Shown: positions 1 through 6,846 of the stretch, one piece after another | Layout of the letters: every line of letters starts with the position of its first letter | Position numbering within the stretch: the first letter of the stretch is position 1 | NCBI GenBank assembly: GCA_031269635.1 | Contig: JAISYY010000288.1 | Span: forward strand, 1 to 8,239 | Length of the DNA: 8,239 nt | DNA from: Tannerella sp. | GTDB lineage: Bacteria > Bacteroidota > Bacteroidia > Bacteroidales > Tannerellaceae | Direction: 5' to 3' | Notes under the pieces: generated by a model | Database searches by the model: none | What the model was told of the DNA's origin: nothing | The model's input: only the letters and a program-made list of their open reading frames with translations | Made by a program: the position numbers and the translations under genes

Positions 1-986
1 TCCAGGAAATGGCGTAAGGCGCCTGTGCCGGAATGTTTTCCGAAGAGGGTGCGGAAACTTTCGCGACCGACGTCCCGGCCGTCGAAGGGCTGGAAGGATA
101 GCGTGTCGGCAAGCGTGCATTTGGCGTGTATTCCGGATTCGTGACTGAAGGCCATTTCGCCGCAAACGGGTTTGCTCTTGGCAAGGGGTCTTCCCGATAC
201 TTCCGAGACGTATTTGCATAAAGGGTATAATGACGGGAAATGGTAGCCGGTTTCCTCGCCGGAGAGTTTGAGCGACATCAGGATTTCTTCCAGCGCTGCG
301 TTTCCGGCCCTTTCGCCCAGTCCGTTTACCGTCAGGCTGAGGCTTGATGCGCCGGACTGCCATGCGGTGTATGCGTTGGCGGTTGCCATGCCCAGGTCAT
401 TGTGGGCGTGGAAGTCTATTTCCGTATGGGGATAGCGGTTTTTTATGCCGGTTATCAGCCCGGCGGTTTTTAACGGTGTTAATATGCCTACCGTATCGGC
501 TATGCGAATGCGGGGAATGTCCAGCCCGGCGGCGGCATCCATAAACCGGAAAATCCGCTCCGTGTCGCAGCGCGAGGCATCCTGAGCGCCTATACTGACG
601 TAGTGGAAATAGTGCCCGGCCTGTTCTGCGACTTCCGGGAGGGTGTCGTCCACCCATTGAAGGTTTTTACCCATTGCCGACAACTGAACGCCGGACAGCG
701 GAAAGGCGATATGTATGCCTTCCGCTTCCGTACGTTTCGCCCGTTCGATGTCTTCCGGCAAAGCGCGGCTCCACACCGAGATGCGTGCTTTCAGATGCAG
801 ACGGGCAATCCGGCGGATGGTTTCCGTTTCGTCCGTTCCCATTGCCGGCGTGCCGGCCTCCATCTCGTCAATGCCCGTTTCATCCAGCATTTGGGCTATT
901 TTCATTTTTTCCTTACGGGAAAAAGATACGCCAGGCGCCTGTTCTCCGTCGCGGAGAGTGGAATCTATTATCCATACCCTGCTCAT
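1..986 (-). CDS. nifV: Homocitrate synthase NifV (3' end cut by window edge)
   Basis: NifV condenses acetyl-CoA with 2-oxoglutarate to give homocitrate, the organic ligand of the nitrogenase iron-molybdenum cofactor. My translation from the ATG at 986 gives 328 residues before the window ends; the family is usually about 370-400, so roughly the last 50 are missing. The TIM-barrel signature LRDGEQ is at residues 11-16, the metal-binding HAHND at 193-197, the GLGERAGNA block at 222-230, and SHESGIHAKC at 281-290 followed by FGKHSG at 315-320. The reading frame is uninterrupted. The start codon overlaps the ferredoxin stop as ATGA, so the two are translationally coupled. Isopropylmalate synthase and citramalate synthase share these motifs, but the nif context and compact length favour NifV. 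Confidence 0.93.
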   Translation of the reverse strand, partial: MSRVWIIDSTLRDGEQAPGVSFSRKEKMKIAQMLDETGIDEMEAGTPAMGTDETETIRRIARLHLKARISVWSRALPEDIERAKRTEAEGIHIAFPLSGVQLSAMGKNLQWVDDTLPEVAEQAGHYFHYVSIGAQDASRCDTERIFRFMDAAAGLDIPRIRIADTVGILTPLKTAGLITGIKNRYPHTEIDFHAHNDLGMATANAYTAWQSGASSLSLTVNGLGERAGNAALEEILMSLKLSGEETGYHFPSLYPLCKYVSEVSGRPLAKSKPVCGEMAFSHESGIHAKCTLADTLSFQPFDGRDVGRESFRTLFGKHSGTGALRHFL

Positions 987-1285
987 GTTATCAAGTATTC
1001 TTCTTTAGATTCCCCTTCTTCCAGGGCGTCCAGAATTTCATCTACCCGGTCTTCGGTCACGCCTCCGTACCAGTAATTATTGGGCTGTACGACAACGATG
1101 GGGCCTTGACTGCATACGCTCAAGCAGGCTGTCGTTGTGACTACGGCATCTATTCCCCGGTCGGCACATTCTTCCGTGATGTACTGCACCAGCGATGTGG
1201 CGCCCTGTCTGTTGCATGCTCCCTGAGCATCTCCCGCGACTCTGTATGAATTGCATACGAGAATCATATAATCCGGCTTCTTCAT
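983..1285 (-). CDS. Thioredoxin-like [2Fe-2S] ferredoxin of the nif operon
   Basis: This is a 100-residue soluble electron carrier. The cysteine pattern C11-x12-C24-x29-C54-x3-C58 is that of the thioredoxin-fold [2Fe-2S] ferredoxins (Clostridium pasteurianum 2Fe-2S ferredoxin and Azotobacter Shethna protein I type), which are often encoded in nif clusters. A fifth cysteine, C40, is present. The C-terminal part is acidic (TEDRVDEILDALEEGE), as expected for a protein docking on basic partners. Its role in nitrogen fixation is inferred; proposals for the family include interaction with the MoFe protein or service in cofactor maturation. An AGAAAGAG stretch directly before the ATG at 1285 may serve as ribosome binding site. 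The gene overlaps nifV by 4 bp and is separated from nifB by a repeat-filled 435-bp spacer. Confidence 0.88.
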   Translation of the reverse strand: MKKPDYMILVCNSYRVAGDAQGACNRQGATSLVQYITEECADRGIDAVVTTTACLSVCSQGPIVVVQPNNYWYGGVTEDRVDEILDALEEGESKEEYLIT

Positions 1286-1338
1286 CTCTTTCTTTTTTTT
1301 AGTTATGGGATGCGGAATAAATAACGTGTAAAAGTTTA

Positions 1339-1419
1339 CCGGATTGTTTCAGGCTTTGCCTTCGCAACGACGCGGCAGATACTTTCGTCTTTGCGAATCC
1401 GCAGCGTGAAGCCATCCGG
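1339..1419. repeat. REP-like imperfect palindrome (34-bp arms)
   Basis: Arm 1 is 1339-1372 (begins CCGGATTG, ends GCAACGACG) and arm 2 is 1386-1419 (begins CGTCTTTGCG, ends CATCCGG). The reverse complement of arm 2 matches arm 1 at 26 of 34 positions by hand alignment, with a 13-bp loop at 1373-1385. The arms resemble the widespread intergenic repeats with a core like CGTCATTGCGA...GAAGCAATCCGG, which suggests a REP/BIME-type or MITE-type mobile palindrome. It lies about 50 bp upstream of the ferredoxin start, in the nifB-ferredoxin spacer. No coding role is apparent; an open frame through it looks like the usual accidental translation of such repeats. Confidence 0.6.
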
Positions 1420-1502
1420 GTAACGATTACAGTTTGTTTATTTCGCATCATTCTATGATATGTAATAATAAAAAATTTAATATATCTATCTCGTTTGAAT
1501 AC

Positions 1503-1522
1503 TTTCAAAACAGGTTTTGAAA
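1503..1522. repeat. 20-bp perfect dyad, 9-bp arms
   Basis: TTTCAAAAC at 1503-1511 is the exact reverse complement of GTTTTGAAA at 1514-1522, with only AG between. The 2-nt centre is too small for a good RNA loop, so it reads more like a DNA operator or a repeat by-product. It sits between the 21-bp tandem repeats and the AT-rich stretch 1451-1500. A regulator is not identifiable. Confidence 0.5.
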
Positions 1523-1527
1523 CTTTA

Positions 1528-1653
1528 GGGATATTTTCCCGTATTTACGGGAAGTTTTCCCAGATTTTGGGGAAGTTTCCCGGAGCTTTCAGGGAGTTCC
1601 CCGGAACTTTCAGGGAGTTCCCCGGAGCTTCCGGGGGGTTCCACCAAATTTCT
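1528..1653. repeat. Six imperfect 21-bp tandem repeats, each with a GGGAA/TTCCC-type dyad
   Basis: Units at 1528-1548, 1549-1569, 1570-1590, 1591-1611, 1612-1632 and 1633-1653 keep an exact 21-bp period. On the plus strand the middle units read GGGAAGTTTCCCGGAGCTTTC-like; the two best-matched, 1591-1611 and 1612-1632, differ at very few positions, and the outer units are degenerate. Most units contain a short inverted repeat (GGGAAGTTTCCC, GGGAAGTTTTCCC, GGGATATTTTCCC). The array ends 67 bp after the nifB stop. The period is a multiple of three, so a minus-strand frame stays open through it and gives heptapeptide repeats (APGNSLK), but no evidence supports it being a gene. I do not recognise the repeat family. 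Confidence 0.8.
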
Positions 1654-1720
1654 AAAACATATTTATAAACCTTACGCATTGAACATTTTCTTTTCCGGTT
1701 TCTTATTACTGTAAACAACT

Positions 1721-2983
1721 TTACCCGCACCCCGCTCCCGTTCCGCGACAGGATTCGCCGCAGCGGGTGTAATCGCTGCGGCAAAGCGTTTTGATGGGCT
1801 GGTTCAGGTAGACGGCATCCAGTCCGGCGTCAATCAGGCCGCTCATTTGGATGACTTTCACCCCGTTCTCGTGGAGTACGCGCATCGGCGTCTCCCCGAT
1901 ACCGCCTACGAGTATCGCCCGGCAGTCGATGAGCGTCCGGGTGGCCAGGGCACGCCAGCGTTCCATGCCGCCGCCTTCGGGTGGCGTATTGCGCGTTTCG
2001 ACAAAATGATAGCCGTTGCGGGACTGCTCAAATATGTACACTTTACGGGCTTCCCCCAGGTGAAGGTTCACGAGCAGTCCTTCGTTGCTTGCCACGGCGA
2101 CCCTTGTGCGTCCTTCCCCCCGGTTTACAACCAATGTCGAAAACTGACCGATCATATTCATCATCTCCGTATTGTCATGACCGATCAGTCCGGCAGCATC
2201 GGCGCGGCAACGGGCGCAGTGCGTCATGGGCTTGATGTGGGCGGAGATACGGGATTTTAACTGTTTCATCAGTTCCTTCGACGGCTCTTCCAGGTGCTCA
2301 AACTCCGTATTTTCGACCGGATACAAGGGGACGCAATTCATCGTATCGGCGCCCAGGGAAGCTACTTTAGCGGCAATTTCCTCCACCTCCGTCTCGTTGA
2401 CGCCCGGACATACAACCGTATTTATTTTCACCGTAATCCCTTTTTCCTTGAGCAACCCGATGCATCTCAACTGCTGCCCGAGCAGGACGCGCCCGGCCTC
2501 CTCCCCGCGGTACACGCGGCGATTGTAGCGAACCCAGCGATATATCTTCGCCAGGGTTTCGGGCTTCAGCGAGTTGACCGTCACGGTCACATGCGAGACG
2601 CCCGCCCCGGCTATTTCGCCGACGTAAGGCGCCAGGTCGAGGCCGTTGGTCGACAGGCAGAACAACATGCCGGGGAACGCCTGCCCGGCAAGTTTCAGCG
2701 TCGCGAGGGTCTCCTCCGGGTTGGCGAACGGGTCGCCCGGCCCCGCGATCCCGATAACGCTTATCGCGGGCATCTTTTCGCACAGGGCTTTCAGGTAATG
2801 AACCGCCTGCAGGGGCGACAGAACCGCACTGCATACACCGGGACGGCTTTCGTTGCAACAGTCATACCGGCGGTTGCAGTAACTGCACTGTATGTTGCAT
2901 TTCGGCGCTACCGGCAAATGAACCCGTGCGTATTTCTGTTTAGCCTCCGCATTAAAACAGGGATGTCTGGATAAATCTTTCAT
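1721..2983 (-). CDS. nifB: NifB, FeMo-cofactor precursor synthase (radical SAM + NifX-like domain)
   Basis: NifB fuses two [4Fe-4S] clusters and inserts carbide and sulfur to make the 8Fe precursor of FeMo-co. The protein has 420 residues, the length of the two-domain form. The N-terminus carries HPCF (7-10, with the conserved Cys9), the radical SAM motif C29-x3-C33-x2-C36, the diagnostic NESRPGV block (44-50), and a C256-x2-C259-RADAAGLIG block at the end of the radical SAM domain. A NifX/NafY-like domain follows from about residue 280 to 395 (QFSTLVVN, then VGGIGETPMRVLHENG), and the extreme C-terminus is cysteine-rich (CGESCRGTGAGCG). Only 6 bp separate its ATG from the nifK stop, and there is no clear Shine-Dalgarno sequence. 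nifE and nifN, usual upstream neighbours in this operon type, are absent. Confidence 0.96.
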   Translation of the reverse strand: MKDLSRHPCFNAEAKQKYARVHLPVAPKCNIQCSYCNRRYDCCNESRPGVCSAVLSPLQAVHYLKALCEKMPAISVIGIAGPGDPFANPEETLATLKLAGQAFPGMLFCLSTNGLDLAPYVGEIAGAGVSHVTVTVNSLKPETLAKIYRWVRYNRRVYRGEEAGRVLLGQQLRCIGLLKEKGITVKINTVVCPGVNETEVEEIAAKVASLGADTMNCVPLYPVENTEFEHLEEPSKELMKQLKSRISAHIKPMTHCARCRADAAGLIGHDNTEMMNMIGQFSTLVVNRGEGRTRVAVASNEGLLVNLHLGEARKVYIFEQSRNGYHFVETRNTPPEGGGMERWRALATRTLIDCRAILVGGIGETPMRVLHENGVKVIQMSGLIDAGLDAVYLNQPIKTLCRSDYTRCGESCRGTGAGCG

Positions 2984-2989
2984 TGCCGG

Positions 2990-4372
2990 CTACATTTGAA
3001 GTTCAACTTTTTCTTCCGGGCATGTCCTGTCCTGGTGGTCGAGTAATTTCTCCAGAATCCTGACGGCCAGACCGGTTGACCCGGTGTATCCCACGTGCGG
3101 GAAATAGTTGTTGCCCGGACGGTCGATGACCGGGAAACCCAGCCGTACAAAGGGAATATTCTCGTCGCGTGCGATGTATTTACCGTAGGTATTGCCAATC
3201 AGCAAATCCACCGGCTCCTGCTTTATCCACTGGTGCAACTGGAACATATCCGCCCGCTCGCCGCTTTTGAATTTGGCTTCCGGCACGGTATCCGCCAACA
3301 TGCGCGTCATTTCTTCCTCGAAATGTTTTCCCGGCGTCCCGGTAACGATATAGACCGGTTTCATGTCGAGGGTGAGGAGAAATTCCGTCAGCGGAATCAG
3401 CGTATCGGGGTCGCCGAACAGGGCTACGCGCTTCCGCCAGAAGTATTTGGAATTATCGGCAATCAAGTCGACGAGGCGGCCACGTTCTTCCGTCAACGAA
3501 TCCGGTACGGGTACATTGGCGTGGCGGCTCAAAGAGGTGATGAAGCGGTCGGTAGCCTTCAGGCCTATCGGGATTTCAATGACTTCAAACTTGATTTTAC
3601 ACTTGTTTTCCATCTTCACGCAGGCGTCTTCGGTAGAGTAAGCCCCCAGCCCGACGGTAAATTTACTGTCGCCCGTAGCAATCATGTCGCGAATGGTCGT
3701 GCCACCGTCGGGATACATCTTGAATTTTCCCGTCAGCGGCGCGTCCAGCACGCCCGACATGTCGGGAAAGAGGATGGTACGCGCTTCCATGACGGACGCT
3801 ATCCGTTTTATTTCGCGCATATCCGACGGTTCCATCCATCCGGCAATGAGGTTGACGACGTTCCGCTTCCTGGGCGTAGCCGTCGAAAAGAATTTGACGA
3901 ACGAAGCCAGTTGGTTGGAATAACCCGTAATGTGCGTCCCCACATAACTGGGCGTATTGCAATAGATAACTCTTTTCCCGTCGGGGATTTTACCTTCTTC
4001 GTCGGCTTTGGAAATGATTTGGGTCATGTCGTCGCCGATGGTTTCGGACAGGCAGGTGGTGTGGACGGCGATTACATCGGGTTCGTAAACCATAAAGATG
4101 GTTTCGATGGCCGACACGAGGTTGGACGAACCGCCGAAGACGGACGAGCCTTCGGAGAAGGAACTCGTCGCCGCCATGACCGGCTCCTTGAAATGGCGGG
4201 TCAGGGCGCTACGGTGATAGGAACAGCAGCCTTGCGAACCGTGGCTGTGCGGCAAACAGCCGTGCAGTCCCAGTGCGGCGTACATGGCGCCTACCGGCTG
4301 GCAGGTCTTTGCCGGGTTTACGGTCAATGCCTTCCGCTCTATCTCTTTTTCTGTTGTATGACGTAGTAACAT
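2990..4372 (-). CDS. nifK: Nitrogenase MoFe protein beta chain NifK
   Basis: NifK is the beta subunit of the MoFe protein and supplies half of the P-cluster ligands. I take the ATG at 4372 (460 residues); a TTG two codons upstream at 4378 lies in the heptamer repeat and is a less likely start. The three P-cluster cysteines are visible in their motifs: KTCQPVGA (Cys24), HGSQGC (Cys49, followed by Cys50) and HTTCLSETIGDD (Cys107). NTPSYVGTHITGY, around 139-151, matches the next conserved NifK block. The protein lacks the roughly 50-residue N-terminal extension of proteobacterial NifK, as in the Clostridium/group III type. NifN is a paralogue, but all three P-cluster cysteines and the position directly after nifD identify NifK. 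Confidence 0.96.
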   Translation of the reverse strand: MLLRHTTEKEIERKALTVNPAKTCQPVGAMYAALGLHGCLPHSHGSQGCCSYHRSALTRHFKEPVMAATSSFSEGSSVFGGSSNLVSAIETIFMVYEPDVIAVHTTCLSETIGDDMTQIISKADEEGKIPDGKRVIYCNTPSYVGTHITGYSNQLASFVKFFSTATPRKRNVVNLIAGWMEPSDMREIKRIASVMEARTILFPDMSGVLDAPLTGKFKMYPDGGTTIRDMIATGDSKFTVGLGAYSTEDACVKMENKCKIKFEVIEIPIGLKATDRFITSLSRHANVPVPDSLTEERGRLVDLIADNSKYFWRKRVALFGDPDTLIPLTEFLLTLDMKPVYIVTGTPGKHFEEEMTRMLADTVPEAKFKSGERADMFQLHQWIKQEPVDLLIGNTYGKYIARDENIPFVRLGFPVIDRPGNNYFPHVGYTGSTGLAVRILEKLLDHQDRTCPEEKVELQM

Positions 4373-4376
4373 TTTC

Positions 4377-4404
4377 AATTAAGAATTAAGAATTAAAAAT
4401 TAAT
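4377..4404. repeat. AATTAAG heptamer tandem repeat in the nifD-nifK junction
   Basis: Four head-to-tail copies of a 7-bp unit occur on the plus strand: AATTAAG, AATTAAG, AATTAAA, AATTAAT. The array forms nearly the whole nifD-nifK spacer and contains the nifD stop codon (4400-4402) at its right end and the alternative TTG start of nifK at its left end. Similar AATTAAG arrays are common between Bacteroidota genes. Slippage would change the distance between two subunits made in equal amounts. Confidence 0.75.
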
Positions 4405-6052
4405 ATACAAATTGGGCTTCGACGTAATCTTCGCTTTCCCAGGGGGCTTTTATTTCTTTCCAGATGGAGGCGCACACCATTTGTTCGATGTCTTTGTAGA
4501 AGTTGACGGCGCCTTTGAATCCGGCGTAGGGGCCTCCGACGTCGTAGTTGTGAAGCTGCTTCAGCGGCACGCCCATTTTCTGCACGCAGAATTTTTCCTT
4601 GATGCCGGCGCAGAATACGTCGGGGTGATATTTTTCGATTAACCGGTCCATTTCGTAATGGCTGAGGTCGTCGATGACGAGTGCGCCTTTTTCCATTTGC
4701 GTCATCAGGCCGTGATATTCGTTAAACTCCATGCCTGCGGCTTCGAGGGCGTTCATTTCCTCTTCCGTCTTGCGCGGGTTGTAACGGGTTTCGTCTTTCG
4801 ACACGGTTATTTCTTCGATGTTGCGACTGTCGGCGTCGATCTGTATGGTGGGTATCACGTGGCGGCCTTCGTAGTCGTCGCGGTGTCCGAACTCGTAACC
4901 GGCGGCAATGGTCGTCATGCCCAGTTCTTCAAACAAATCCTGATAGTGGTGGGCACGCGAACCGCCGACGAACAGCATCGCCAGTTTGCCTTTCGTTTTG
5001 GGGTGAATCTTTGCCCTTACCGCTTCCACGGCCTTCATTTCTTCCCCGACGACTTCTTCTACGCGGTCGTTCAGTTCCCGGTCGCCGAAATACTGCGCTA
5101 TCTTGCGGAGCATCTTCGCGGTGGAGTGTGCGCCGATGGGCTGCACCTTAATCCAGGGAATCCCGAAAGCCGTTTCCATCATCTCGGCCACGTAGTTTAT
5201 CGAGCGGTGGCACATCACCATGTTCAAATCGGCGGTGTGGGCGTTTTCAAACTTCTGAATCGAGGAATTGCCGCTGAATGTCGCCACGAGGTTGATGCCG
5301 CATTTTTCCATTATGCGTTCCAGTTCAAAGGCGTCGCCGCCGATGTTGTATTCGCCCAGCAGGTTGACGCGGTATTTGAGGCTTCCGCGCACTTCGTCGT
5401 CCCGCCCGATAAGATTTTTGAAGAGGCCGTTGTTGGCGATGTGATGCCCTGCGGATTGCGAGACGCCCCGGTAGCCTTCGCACGAGAAGCCGAAAATGTT
5501 GATGCCGTTGCCTATTTCTTCCATCATGTGCCGCGCCACGCGGTGCACGTCGTCGCCGATCAGTCCTACGGGACAGGTGGAGAAAATGGCGATCGCTTTC
5601 GGATGAAACAGTTCGTAAGCTTCGCGAATGGCCTGTTTCAGCTTTTCCTCTCCTCCGAACACGATATTGGAATCTTGCATGTCGGTCGAAAAACAGTAGG
5701 GGATGAAATTGGAATCGCTGTCATCAACCGGCTTTGTCTGGTTGCGCCGCGTCAGCCACGAATAAAAGCCGCAGCCGATAGGGCCGTGCGTGATGTTCAC
5801 GATGTCGCGGGTAGGCCCCAGCACTACGCCTTTGCATCCGGCGTACGTACAGCCGCGTTGCGTAATGATACCCGGAACGGTACGCACATTCGCCTGAATC
5901 TGCGGCGTGTTTTCCGCATCGCTCAGGATGATGGATTTAGCCCTCTTTTTGGCGACTTTTTTCGGATATTTCGCTATCACCTCGTCGCGGAACTCTTGAA
6001 GTTCGGCGATAAGTCTTTCCGCATTTTTGGGTTTGTCTATTTCGTTTACCAT
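4400..6052 (-). CDS. nifD: Nitrogenase MoFe protein alpha chain NifD (group III type)
   Basis: NifD is the catalytic alpha subunit and binds FeMo-co. The 550-residue chain has the P-cluster cysteines Cys68 (RGCTYAGCKGVV), Cys94 (HGPIGCGFYSW) and Cys160 (FSTCPVGLIGDD). FeMo-co ligands are Cys281 (NMVMCHRSINYV) and His501 (QLHNYDVGGPYAGF). Active-site residues equivalent to Azotobacter Val70, Arg96, Gln191, His195, Arg359 and Lys426 are kept as Val76, Arg102, Gln199, His203, Arg366 and Lys485. An extra segment of about 50 residues around 395-460 (YEGRHVIPTIQIDADSRN onward) matches the insertion typical of Clostridium pasteurianum NifD, and GGSRAHH also matches that type rather than VnfD or AnfD. 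Start is the ATG at 6052, 19 bp after nifI2. Full ligand conservation indicates an active molybdenum enzyme. Confidence 0.97.
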   Translation of the reverse strand: MVNEIDKPKNAERLIAELQEFRDEVIAKYPKKVAKKRAKSIILSDAENTPQIQANVRTVPGIITQRGCTYAGCKGVVLGPTRDIVNITHGPIGCGFYSWLTRRNQTKPVDDSDSNFIPYCFSTDMQDSNIVFGGEEKLKQAIREAYELFHPKAIAIFSTCPVGLIGDDVHRVARHMMEEIGNGINIFGFSCEGYRGVSQSAGHHIANNGLFKNLIGRDDEVRGSLKYRVNLLGEYNIGGDAFELERIMEKCGINLVATFSGNSSIQKFENAHTADLNMVMCHRSINYVAEMMETAFGIPWIKVQPIGAHSTAKMLRKIAQYFGDRELNDRVEEVVGEEMKAVEAVRAKIHPKTKGKLAMLFVGGSRAHHYQDLFEELGMTTIAAGYEFGHRDDYEGRHVIPTIQIDADSRNIEEITVSKDETRYNPRKTEEEMNALEAAGMEFNEYHGLMTQMEKGALVIDDLSHYEMDRLIEKYHPDVFCAGIKEKFCVQKMGVPLKQLHNYDVGGPYAGFKGAVNFYKDIEQMVCASIWKEIKAPWESEDYVEAQFVY

Positions 6053-6071
6053 GATTGTATAATTATGTGCT

Positions 6072-6464
6072 TTAATCCAATGTTGCGTCGCCGGATTCGC
6101 CCAAGTGAACGCTGTAAGAATCTAATGCTTCGACGACGAAGATTTTCCCGTCGCCCGATTTTCCCGTCTGATTGACTTTAATCAGCGTCTCTACCGCCAA
6201 ATCTTTTTTATCGTCCGTAACCACGAGTGTAATCATCCGTTTCGACTTCAAACGGGGTTCTTCGGGGATAAAAGACATGGCGTCTTCGAGCAATGCGGGA
6301 CAGTCTTCGGTCTCTTTCGCCCGGTTTATCTGTTCCAGGTCTCCATGACCGCGTCCGCGTCCCAGGACGGGCATCGCCGTGAAGGATGGTAACCCGGCTT
6401 CCGCCAGGGCGGCTTTGGTCTCGCCCATTTTTGCAATTCGTATTATGGATAGAATTAATTTCAT
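6072..6464 (-). CDS. nifI2: PII-family nitrogenase regulator NifI2
   Basis: NifI2 acts with NifI1 in a complex that binds the MoFe protein and blocks its activity when fixed nitrogen is available; 2-oxoglutarate relieves the block (known from methanogens). The protein has 130 residues, longer than ordinary GlnB because of an extended T-loop region after GRGRGHGDLEQ (35-45). The PII C-terminal signature TGKSGDGKIFV is at 100-110. I chose the ATG at 6464 rather than an upstream in-frame ATG at 6509, because the later one starts the conserved MKLILSIIR beta strand and has a good Shine-Dalgarno sequence (AAGGAGC) in the last codons of nifI1. Only one base separates it from the nifI1 stop, so translation is coupled. 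Confidence 0.93.
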   Translation of the reverse strand: MKLILSIIRIAKMGETKAALAEAGLPSFTAMPVLGRGRGHGDLEQINRAKETEDCPALLEDAMSFIPEEPRLKSKRMITLVVTDDKKDLAVETLIKVNQTGKSGDGKIFVVEALDSYSVHLGESGDATLD

Positions 6465-6465
6465 A

Positions 6466-6792
6466 CTATTGCTCCTTTTTACCGTTTGAAATGGTATATG
6501 CTTCCACAAGCGGGGTTACGAAGATTTTCCCGTCGCCTGCCTGTCCTTTTTCGCCGGAACGGGCGGAATGGATGATTGTTTCCACAACGAAATCCTTGTC
6601 CCTGTCCTGAATGACAATAATAAGTAAATCCTTGGGTAATTCGTCGTAAGTGACGTTCCCGACTTTCAGTCCGCGCTGTTTCCCCCGTCCGAAAACGGAG
6701 AGTTTCGTTACTGCCGGGAATCCTGCATTGAACAAATCTTTCATTACTACCGGCGATTTTTCCGGGCGTACTATAGCTCTTATTAATAACAT
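6466..6792 (-). CDS. nifI1: PII-family nitrogenase regulator NifI1
   Basis: NifI1 is the partner of NifI2 in post-translational switch-off of nitrogenase. The 108-residue chain begins with the PII strand MLLIRAIVRPEK, has FGRGKQRGL (34-42) leading into the T-loop, and the B-loop signature AGDGKIFVTP at 85-94. The FGRGKQRGL motif and the position directly after nifH are typical of NifI1 and separate it from housekeeping GlnB/GlnK, which usually sits beside amtB. An AGGA ribosome binding site lies just before the ATG at 6792. It is separated from nifH by a spacer containing a GC-rich hairpin. Confidence 0.93.
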   Translation of the reverse strand: MLLIRAIVRPEKSPVVMKDLFNAGFPAVTKLSVFGRGKQRGLKVGNVTYDELPKDLLIIVIQDRDKDFVVETIIHSARSGEKGQAGDGKIFVTPLVEAYTISNGKKEQ

Positions 6793-6846
6793 ATTTTCCT
6801 GTTTTTATGATTTTAAAATGTCACGTTTTATATTCCACCGTTCTTT

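Larger units (their letters stand above)
1286..1720. other. Gene-free spacer between nifB and the ferredoxin gene
   Basis: These 435 bp separate nifB from the ferredoxin-nifV pair, whereas the other neighbours in this operon lie within 1 to about 110 bp. The spacer contains the REP-like palindrome, the 20-bp dyad and the 21-bp tandem array listed separately, plus an AT-rich stretch around 1451-1500. I found no convincing Bacteroidota TAnnTTTG promoter or sigma-54 promoter for the ferredoxin gene, and no classical hairpin-plus-T-run terminator after nifB. Whether the ferredoxin-nifV pair is co-transcribed with nifB is therefore open. Confidence 0.6.

Noticed and set aside
1299..1508. Minus-strand open frame of 69 codons upstream of the ferredoxin gene
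   Set aside because: It runs straight through the REP-like palindrome and has a composition typical of translated repeats.
1528..1653. CRISPR array
   Set aside because: The units are directly adjacent with no unique spacers.
1545..1784. Minus-strand open frame of 79 codons with heptapeptide repeats (APGNSLK)
   Set aside because: It overlaps the nifB 3' end and owes its openness to the 21-bp repeat period; no ribosome binding site or family match was seen.
3095..4366. 423-codon plus-strand open frame opposite nifK
   Set aside because: Antisense shadow of nifK, with no domain.
4400..6052. NifD as an alternative (vanadium or iron-only) nitrogenase subunit
   Set aside because: There is no vnfG/anfG gene, and the GGSRAHH and insertion sequences match the Clostridium-type molybdenum NifD.
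4658..6175. 505-codon plus-strand open frame opposite nifD
   Set aside because: It is an antisense shadow of nifD and nifI2; its sequence is rich in His, Phe and Val as expected from complementing a coding strand, with no recognisable domain.
6465..6509. Upstream in-frame start for nifI2 adding 15 residues
   Set aside because: The extension overlaps the nifI1 end, has no family counterpart, and the ATG at 6464 has a clear AAGGAGC ribosome binding site.
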